Assembly: GCA_031308135.1 (NCBI GenBank) | Contig: JAHLJT010009419.1 | Location: forward strand, 36,077,221 to 36,141,220 | Direction of reading: 5' to 3' | Length of the DNA: 64,000 bases | From: Acheta domesticus | Lineage: Eukaryota > Arthropoda > Insecta > Orthoptera > Gryllidae | Shown here: positions 57,145 to 64,000 of the stretch, piece by piece | How positions within the stretch are numbered: the stretch's first letter is position 1 | How the letters are laid out: the number at the start of each line of letters is the position of its first letter | Position numbers and translations under genes: made by a program | Notes under the pieces: generated by a model | The model's database searches: none | What the model saw: the letters and a program-made list of their open reading frames with translations, nothing else | Told to the model about the DNA's origin: nothing

Positions 57145-58007
57145 ACGGGGTCATGGTCGGCGCCACCAAATTCTTCTGCTTCGACGCGACTGAGGCGGAC
57201 TCAGGGCTGCCGGCGCGCGTGCTGTTGGCGCGAGTGGCGCACGTTAGCAAGTGCTGCCGGCGGGGCCAGCAGCTGGAGCCGCGCGAGATGGAGTGCCGGG
57301 TGCGGTCGCAGACGGAGGTGGACGCGCGATACACAGAGCTGCTGTCTCCCGACGACCTCTCGGCCTACTGGCTGCCACGCGCCCTGGTTGCCAAAGGCCG
57401 GGCGGTGCCCGTGTGGTACCGCGACGATTGGAACACCTGGGTTTTTGAGCTAGTGTTCCCGGCAGAGCGCGCGCAGGTGATGCGCTTCCCCGACCGACCG
57501 CCAGCCGCGTGTGTGCCCCTGCGCAGACCCTCCGGCCGAGAGTACGTGGCGTGCACCAGCGACTTCTGCTTCGACGCCCTGGACGGCGGGCTGGCGCAGC
57601 ATGTACTTGCCGTCGACGATTTCGATGTTATCGAAGTCGTCCAAGTGCGTAAGTGCTGCCATCAGGGACAAATGTTGTACGAAGAACAGGGCTTATGGTT
57701 CTCCCGCAAAATCCGCTGTCACCTGGACACCTCGGAAGGCTGGTCCCCCGAGAACTCCTCGCTGGCAGATGAACTAGACGCCGAGCGTTTGTACGTAGGC
57801 CGACCGGTCTTGCAGTGCCTAGGCGAGGCGTTCACGCTCGTAGAAGAACCGTCAGAGCGGGAGTTGGCGAAGTTGGGCGGCGGCATTGCGAGCCGCTTCA
57901 ATGTCCGTTTCTACTGTAAGGACCTCTTGCGCGACAGAGATGGCGGCCCCGTGCGAGACGTCCTTGCCTTTTGCGAGGTGCCACCCAACGCGGAACTCTT
58001 CAGACAG
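57145..58007 (+). CDS. Exon 3 of four-module KCC protein
   Basis: Acceptor TCTTATGCACAG at 57133-57144 and donor CAG|GTACGG at 58008. It enters with two bases completing the codon split after exon 2 (Asp 261) and ends phase 0 at residue 548. It encodes modules 3 and 4: FFCFDATEAD..VSKCCRRGQQL (core at residue 296) and FCFDALDGG..VRKCCHQGQML (core at residue 430). Each core is followed by a Cys about 10-20 residues on. A fifth CFD-like start is FYCKDLLRDRDGGPV near residue 520. NSS near residue 460 is a sequon. CpG-rich. No membrane segment yet. The ORF formally extends to 58250, but the AT-rich sequence after 58007 looks intronic. Confidence 0.85.
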
Positions 58008-58151
58008 GTACGGTTACAAATGGGAAAAAACAAATTCTTGCATTATCGATGTTTTCTATCGATACATGGATGTTTTTGTAGATATATACCCGATACAGAC
58101 CGTTGCATCAGAGACTGTGCCGCAAAACTTTCCACTCCATGCAACTCGGAG

Positions 58152-58193
58152 ATCGCCGTGCGCTCGCCGTGTTGCCAGCCGCACGCGTTGCAG
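58152..58193 (+). CDS. Possible 42-nt microexon 4 of the KCC gene
   Basis: In the same frame as exon 3 lies IAVRSPCCQPHALQ, resembling a module core (V-R-x-x-C-C). It is bounded by AG at 58150-58151 after a pyrimidine-rich stretch and by CAG|GTGGCT at 58194. Phases are 0/0, so it fits directly after exon 3. Alternatively exon 3 is read through to 58193, or this is chance. Confidence 0.3.
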
Positions 58194-58260
58194 GTGGCTG
58201 GTAGTGAAATAGTGGATTTCCTGATGCAGATAATGAGCAATCAAAATTAGGGGATTCTCC

Positions 58261-58780
58261 GACCATGTGACGGAGACTGACCAATTACACGTAACATGAT
58301 GGACCGTGACCGACTCAGACGTCAGCGGACAGGGAGACTGGAAGAGACAGACGAGAGTAAGTCGCGGTAGGGGACGGACGGACCCTGACGGGACGCGACG
58401 CTCCACGGAATGCTGCCTCGACTGGCCGAGAGCGAGAACATTCACTCTTCGCCCTTTCTGCTCCGCACCAAATGCTTGTAGGAGTTTTCGAGGAAAGATC
58501 CACCCGGAATTGACATGTGTGTATAATTTCCGACGTAAATGAATAGTGACGATAGTACGTACTTTGGAAATTAATATATCTGCCTATCTGGACGACTGTT
58601 CTGGGACGTACAGCCGTGCGGTGAGCGTCTCGGAAGGTAGGATCCGGCGATCTTGCCGTAACCGTTCTTTCCCCAAGGCATCTCCGATCGGCGAACACAA
58701 GCGGGAGCCGAACTCGTGACCTCCAGGAAAGAGGGTTACAATATTGATGTTTGTGTCGATGGTTCTGGCAATGTGTCAAT
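58261..58780. other. GC-rich block of unknown nature
   Basis: Composition differs from the AT-rich flanks. ORFs at 58306-58542 and 58315-58779 have no domain. It could be part of an LTR or an intronic CpG block. Confidence 0.25.
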
Positions 58781-59748
58781 GATTGTGTAGATGTACCGTA
58801 TTTATGAATTTTAATGTCCGCATATTCATGTTAGTTTTGAGATGATACGTTAATGTCGATATATTTCGATATTTATCAATAAAGATTTAAGATATCGTTG
58901 ATAAGTTATATCGTTGTATCGATATCTATACTAATATACTCTAACACGCCTCCTGCTCCCCACAACATATAGGTCCCAAGCGGGCGTACTCGAAAGAATG
59001 CTCGCGTTGATACGAGCTTTTCTCAGGAGGCAGGATCTTTAGGGTATGAGAAAGGTATGAACCTTTGACACAAATCAAAATGGATGAGTAACCAAAGCAC
59101 ATATATTCTAAAAATAGGAAGTTGTACAAAATCATACACATATGCTCCCTAATTACTAATGATCGCTCCCGATCACAATCGGCTTAACCTAGGTTGTAAA
59201 ACGGAAACATAATTGCAGTGCCGTTCATTCGACAACTTCAAAGAAAATCTGTAAACTAATAAATTTTAAGAAGAAAATGTACCCTCGGGTTTTCTTTGCT
59301 TTTGCCTTTGCTTCTACCTTCATTCCTGCATTCTCCGTGCACGGACCCTTAAATGAACTTGTTACCTTAATTCATTCTGCGATGCCCACAAGTACTGAGT
59401 TCTGAATCACTCGCAGATTACCAAAGCATAAAAAATACAACTATCTCAGCAATATTGAAGCGCCTACTATGGCATACCAATTTACCATTAAATTAATCTT
59501 TACATTTACACTTTTATAATACCATTTCACAAAATTAATATTCCCCGATTACGTAATGAAATTAAATTTTACATCAATTGCAGCAAAAACAGTACAAGGA
59601 ATTCAATTTAAAACAGAAAAATGAATTGTGATCAACTTAGTCCGTAGAAATTGTAAATTTTCTCTCTTTCTGCCTAATTAATTGCCTTCTGAATAACAGT
59701 TCAGGAAACCTCTAACTCTTCGTACGACAGAGCAAGAAGAGAAAAAAA
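58781..59748. other. No gene recognised
   Basis: AT-rich intron sequence of the KCC gene (expected, since its 3' exons are beyond the window). Confidence 0.4.
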
Positions 59749-60063
59749 ATGTCGCAAGTTCTTTTACCTTTACGGCGTTTATTTTGGTTCGTGCATCACG
59801 GTCTCTCACGCTTCGACTGCCCTCGCGTCCTCTTGCCGACGTTCCTCAGCCTCGCTGCTACGAAGTCCAATGTTCACATCCCGCGGCGATCCACGCCCTT
59901 CGCACGTACTCTTCGGGTCGTCCGCTTCGCGTGCACACCAAAGCCCTTCTCTCGTTCGGCTCTTCCTCCGCCTGAATTCTTCTTTGCCCTCTTCTCTCCA
60001 GCCGCACGAACGTACACGCACCAAGTCTCTCGGGCTTTGCAAATTGAATTTTTGCGTCGGTGA
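59749..60063 (+). CDS. Unrecognised 104-codon frame
   Basis: Ser/Arg/Leu/Pro-rich, no domain, no splice or expression signal. The surrounding block 59750-60660 is GC-richer and includes TATTTAAG at about 60174, so it may be a degraded LTR. Probably not a real gene. Confidence 0.12.
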   Translation: MSQVLLPLRRLFWFVHHGLSRFDCPRVLLPTFLSLAATKSNVHIPRRSTPFARTLRVVRFACTPKPFSRSALPPPEFFFALFSPAARTYTHQVSRALQIEFLRR

Positions 60064-60677
60064 ACTATGTGTTGTAATTGCGCTTTAAAGTGACTGCAGC
60101 GCTAGCCAAATCACGTTTACTGCTTCCAGTTCGTCCAGCGAATTTTGCACCACTTCCTAGCTCGGCACAAAATTATTTAAGCCTGTCCTCTGCTCGCGAT
60201 GCGTAATCTGGGCAACGCACACCGTTCTTTCTGGATAGTTCCACGAGCCACACTCGCCTCACATCAATTTTCTCCGCACCGTAGCAAATTCTCACATTAC
60301 TTTTGCCGAAAACTCCCGTATTCACAAAGTACTTTTCCTGAATCATAAGCTCGCATGAGCTACCATCACCTCAGCCACTGAATTGTTAACGCTGGTTTCA
60401 CTTACTACCACAATCATAAGAGCTTGTTTCACTTCAATTATCGAAAGGCGAGGGATCTTATCCACCGTTGTCCACCGTATTTAAGGTGTCGATAAGGGTA
60501 AAACGTGAGGGGGGGGGGCCTTTTCATTTCTCCACCCGTCGTCGGCCGCAGAAAAGCCTCTCCACGAAGTCGCGCTCCGCCGCTTTGACCAGCCACGGAC
60601 AGATTGCGTACCTACTGACCGCTTGGTCTCACGCTCCGTGTTCGCCCCCGCTCGTAAACTCAATTAAGATGGGTGGT

Positions 60678-60845
60678 TATAGTGATATGGGATATATTTC
60701 CCATATCGCTGCATTTCCCTTTCCTCTCCTCTTTAAAATTTTCCCGGCATAAACAAATCTTCCGCTGGTCTTAAATTGTGAAATTTGTAATTTTCCCATG
60801 ATTTCTTATGGTGATATGGGGGTATATTCCCCATATCGTTACAAT
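60678..60845. repeat. Two copies of a GATATGGG..CCCATATC palindrome
   Basis: GTGATATGGGATATATTTCC.. at about 60680 and GTGATATGGGGGTATATTCC.. at about 60811 each fold on themselves with 8-9 bp stems; the copies are about 130 bp apart. Confidence 0.7.
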
Positions 60846-61120
60846 ACAAAGAGACAAATATGTTATGTTACAGTGCAAATGCCGTTCAGTACGTGTTAAG
60901 GCTGCGAATATACCTATAGATTTTTTGGGAGAGCTTGCTGACGATATCATGCCATAGAAAACTGCTGCGCGTCTTTCCAATCCCTTAACACCTGGGAAAA
61001 TTTCTGAAAACGACAAGCAATCGAAAAGATTAGCATTTCTGCGAATAATCACGACGTATGGAATAAGTTGTTAGTTTTACCTGCATTTGGGCACACGGAA
61101 CTAGTTTTTCTTCACATATT

Positions 61121-61543
61121 TTGTACGCTCATCGCGTAGTCGAGCAGATTTGGTGCTTACGTAATAATACAGTTGTCAGTGAAGTCGACCCGCGTGTATT
61201 ACTTAGCCGCGATCTGGCGAGGAGATCCGTTGTAACACCGCTCAGCTTCTCTAATGATCAAACAATGCAATCTGTTCGCGTCTTAAACGAAACCACATTT
61301 CAACCGCTTCTGAGAATTAGCTACAATGTACTATGCTATCTGCCTAGCGACGAGGAGATGTCGCAATCTTCCGGTCATGTTTGGAAACATTTCACAGTTG
61401 AAGGCTCGTTTCAAAGAGGTTATCTCCCAAAAAACCTCATCCTAAGAAATGACACTGCTCCCTCTCTTGAATATTACCGCACGGATTTTGGGAAAATTTC
61501 CAGCGCGCTCCGTTTGAAATTTATGTTCTGTGCTGTTAATTAG
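61121..61543 (+). CDS. Unrecognised 140-codon frame
   Basis: Open frame with even amino-acid use (VSEVDPRVLLSRDLARRSVV.., NDQTMQSVRVLNETTFQPLL..) and two NxT/S sequons, but no recognised domain, signal peptide or splice context. It could be an eroded transposon protein. It is followed by an HLR end. Confidence 0.25.
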   Translation: MYAHRVVEQIWCLRNNTVVSEVDPRVLLSRDLARRSVVTPLSFSNDQTMQSVRVLNETTFQPLLRISYNVLCYLPSDEEMSQSSGHVWKHFTVEGSFQRGYLPKNLILRNDTAPSLEYYRTDFGKISSALRLKFMFCAVN

Positions 61544-61579
61544 CACTAAATACTGCTTGCAATTGTTTTTTTTTTTTTT

Positions 61580-61779
61580 GGTATGAAGGACTTACAAAAC
61601 AGGGATACTAACTACACCACATGTTAGGGGAATTTTTTCTTAATTTAGCAACTGGATTTATTAACTTTTTCGTGATGACGGTCCGGCAATGAATTTTTTC
61701 TCCCGAAAATTCGTAATTTTTCGCCCAGAATTACATAACTTTCGCTATACTAAGTATATACGTACGTATATGGGAAAGT
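61580..61779 (-). mobile_element. HLR 5' terminal fragment
   Basis: Contains the GGTATGAAGGACTTACAAAACAGGG post-microsatellite block, TTCGCCCAGAATTACATAAC and the GTATATACGTACGTATATGG.. terminus ending at 61779. The microsatellite and all 305-bp units are missing; a T-run lies at the breakpoint (61567-61579). Confidence 0.75.
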
Positions 61780-62399
61780 AAAAATGAATTAACAAATCAA
61801 ATACGTTAAAAATTGTTCTAATGCAACTGGAATACAGCAATTTGACATTAATTGACATATTTCAGTGCATTCTTGTTGCAACTACACTACATCAGCCACC
61901 AGAAAATGCACCATAATTTACGATTTTTCAAGCTGCCATAACTCAGTCAATTTTTGACAAAAAATAATGAATGTTTGAATTCTGTAAACGCTGTTGGTTT
62001 ATCTTGAATGACGAGCAATTCGAATTAACAATTCGAATACGTTAAAAATGGATCCAATTAGGAAAAAAACGTTTCTTACGAAATTAATTACTAATAAATT
62101 ACATCAATTGACGATGCTTGTAACAAAATTCACGTTAAACATCATGTTAAGCATTGCTATAATTAGGTTTTCCTTTCGAAGAAATTCTTGTCGACCGTCG
62201 GTGAAGTGTGTCCGCCTGTTTAGGTTTGTTTAGTTTCCGTCTTATTGACGGAATCTCGCTGTCATCTTGATCTACACAATCTACGACGATTTCGGAGCAT
62301 GTAGCCGAGAGTTCTGCAAGCTCCAAATCTGGACCTAGATTGATGTCCAAACGATTGTTACAGGCCAGCAAAGCATTGTAAAAATCGTGAACTTCTGGT
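61780..62399. other. No gene recognised
   Basis: A 74-codon minus frame at 62147-62371 has no domain; it may belong to the transposase relic to the right. Confidence 0.35.
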
Positions 62400-63070
62400 C
62401 AAATCGTGAGCAAAGGTATTATATAGAAGACTTAGAAGGTCTTGCTTCTTCTCTGTCTGAATCTTCAGCATCCCATTGTAACACTTCTGAAAATGGTCCT
62501 CGGAAACGAAGAAATCAGCTCGTCTTCTCAGGTTCAATTTCGAAAAAAAAACCTTTCTGAGAGAGTATTCTTGAAGAATACGTTTCCTTGCTCCTTTGTA
62601 CCTGATTTATTGCATCAGAAACTTTTCGTTATTCACATCTTCTTTCCGCGTTCTCAGCTTACCTTTACACTTTGCATATAGAACTTTGGTCCATTTCTAT
62701 AACCTCAAAAGGATTCGTTGTCTTAGCGTTCCGTGCCAACTAATACCAGTCTTTGGGGCAATGAATATCACGCTTTTTAGCTCGTTCGATCAAGGCATGA
62801 TCGGAGTTGCACTCCTTATGGATGTGTCCTGGCTCTAAAAACTTGTGGTCAACCGTATCTAACGTAGGATGATTTGCAATTACAATGGACATCATCCCAG
62901 ACACGATTTTGTTTTTGTTTTGACCGAAACAACAATCAGAGTAAAAAGTAACGTGCTTCACATTGGGATCCAGTTCCTGAACAAAGTTGTACAGACAAGA
63001 GGAAATCACATTCGCTCCCCTCTTTGCGATTCCCTCGTGCCACATATAACACTTGGTTTTGCCTGACGTG
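62400..63070 (-). pseudogene. DDE-type transposase relic (SD..GQN motif family)
   Basis: Frame 62740-63045: MWHEGIAKRGANVISSCL.., HVTFYSDCCFGQNKNKIVSG, KFLEPGHIHKECNSDHALIE. After a stop following KDWY the sequence continues as NAKTTNPFEVIEMD.. with more stops. The order W-E..S-D-x-C-x-G-Q-N..G-H..D is that of a widespread insect transposon-derived family with an RNase-H-like fold, related by memory to DUF7869. The superfamily name is uncertain. The N-terminal half was not found. Confidence 0.6.
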
Positions 63071-64000
63071 TTGTTGTTGATGGTTGTGGCTTAACAATCC
63101 CTCCCGGGGTCTCCATGCATGGTCGGTCGGGGACCCCAGCTTACAACCCCCCCCCAAAAAAATAAGACACTGTTTTCATTGCTTATTTCGAACGTTTATC
63201 AATTCCAGTTAAAGGACTATCTATTTACAGTTTAAGGATAACGTATTTAGAATCTAACCCTCCGGACTTTCGTTTTAACGAACGCATCGATAATTTCGTC
63301 CTGATTCGCTTTCAAGGAGTTGGTTACCTTGTTCTCTATGGACAAAATACTCAAGTCCGCCAACCTCTCTTGTCCCATCGAGTTTCGAAGGTAATTTTTG
63401 ATGTTGCCTTTACGGTGCACGTACTTAAAAATGGAATAAATTGGAAAATATTTTATTCAGTACATGTAACGTTGTTATACGTTTCGTTAATATCACAATT
63501 TTTATGCTTAGTAATTAGATTAAACATGTAGAACCGGGGCGCCAAGATGGGATCCATATGCGACATGTAAATCCTTTCATTTAGATGTTACATCGAAAAG
63601 TTATAAATTACTAATAACGAGACTCTCAGTCCCATTGCAAGACATGAAAGCAAGAAACAACGAAAGTTTTCTACAACTACAGTAAATTAAATTTCTTTAT
63701 CAATCGTGTTAAAAAAATGATTGATAGTATGAATTAGGGATCAAAATATCGTACAATAATAAAGGCCCCGTAAAGTCGTTACCAAAGATTTTACAGATCT
63801 AATTGAAATCCCTACTTTTCATTTAAAAAATCATAGCAGAAATAATAATTACTTTTTGTTCTCAACTGTAATGAACAAGCAAAAAAAGACCTCAAATGGC
63901 GGCCCCTTGTACTCGGGGGCCCCACTACACTGCATCCGCTGGACCGGCGGCAGTTACGCCACAGGTTGATGGTCAAGTTGAAAGTCCATAGTGCTCGTTT
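63071..64000. other. No gene; G/C-run hairpin near the left
   Basis: A GGGGTC..GGGGACCCC pair at about 63097-63136 could form a stem and is followed by C10-like and A-runs, perhaps the end of a retroposon. The rest is AT-rich and unrecognised. Confidence 0.35.

Noticed and set aside
57886..58212. Alternative 108-codon frame over the end of exon 3
   Set aside because: Shadow of the KCC frame; it lacks the module motifs and crosses a strong donor.

Overview
This window is eukaryotic and almost certainly insect. It is AT-rich non-coding DNA with a few GC-rich, intron-split coding blocks. It is packed with transposons typical of insects: Helitrons and Helentron-like repeats; Jockey, R1, RTE and R4/Dong-type LINEs; P-element/THAP, mariner and MULE-like DNA transposons; tRNA-derived SINEs; and palindromic MITEs. 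The density of nested old insertions suggests a large genome. I suspect a polyneopteran such as a stick insect or cockroach relative, but cannot prove the order.

Host genes. Two plus-strand genes are supported. At 6905-7316 lies the last exon of a receptor with TM6, TM7 and a Ser/Thr-rich tail, resembling the end of Methuselah-like (Mth) class-B GPCRs. A second gene starts at 27086 with a signal peptide. It continues through exons 28940-29309 and 57145-58007, and all three junctions have matching splice phases. It encodes a secreted or ectodomain protein of 548 residues so far, built from four Cys-rich modules whose Lys-Cys-Cys cores recur every 133-135 residues. I read it as the ectodomain of another Mth-like receptor whose membrane part lies beyond the window. 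Its second intron is 27.8 kb and consists mostly of transposons.

Mobile layer, left to right. 1694-4288: two copies of a Helentron-like repeat (called HLR here). 5296-6180: Jockey LINE tail. 7675-8260: GC-rich LTR-like block. 10017-10122: large palindrome. 11040-14973: two non-autonomous Helitrons, one split by a 1.7 kb MULE-like element with a perfect 9-bp target duplication. 15485-16480: mariner pseudogene. 17041-23080: an HLR stack carrying an RTE-type LINE, a second HLR and a palindromic MITE. 25638-26395: HLR. 29748-33877: SINE and R4-type LINE, the latter split by a 1.7 kb insertion. 34881-36352: fold-back mariner-like element. 36355-37661: HLR copies. 38540-42105: Helitron Rep/helicase relic. 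42106-47272: HLR inside HLR, with a perfect 1,085-bp (GGAC)n array. 47891-48168: SINE. 50235-55140: P-element/THAP transposase pseudogene split by an R1-clade LINE with a roughly 20-bp target duplication. 55930-56815: HLR with a SINE. 61580-63070: HLR end and a DDE-type transposase relic.

Most notable is HLR. It has a 12-bp terminal motif repeated in inverted orientation just inside a CTAG 3' end, about four internal repeats of roughly 305 bp, and a GTCC microsatellite seed that has grown to about 271 units in one copy. This resembles the microsatellite-bearing DINE-1/mini-me elements of flies. Every mobile coding region shows stops, frameshifts or truncation, so none looks active.
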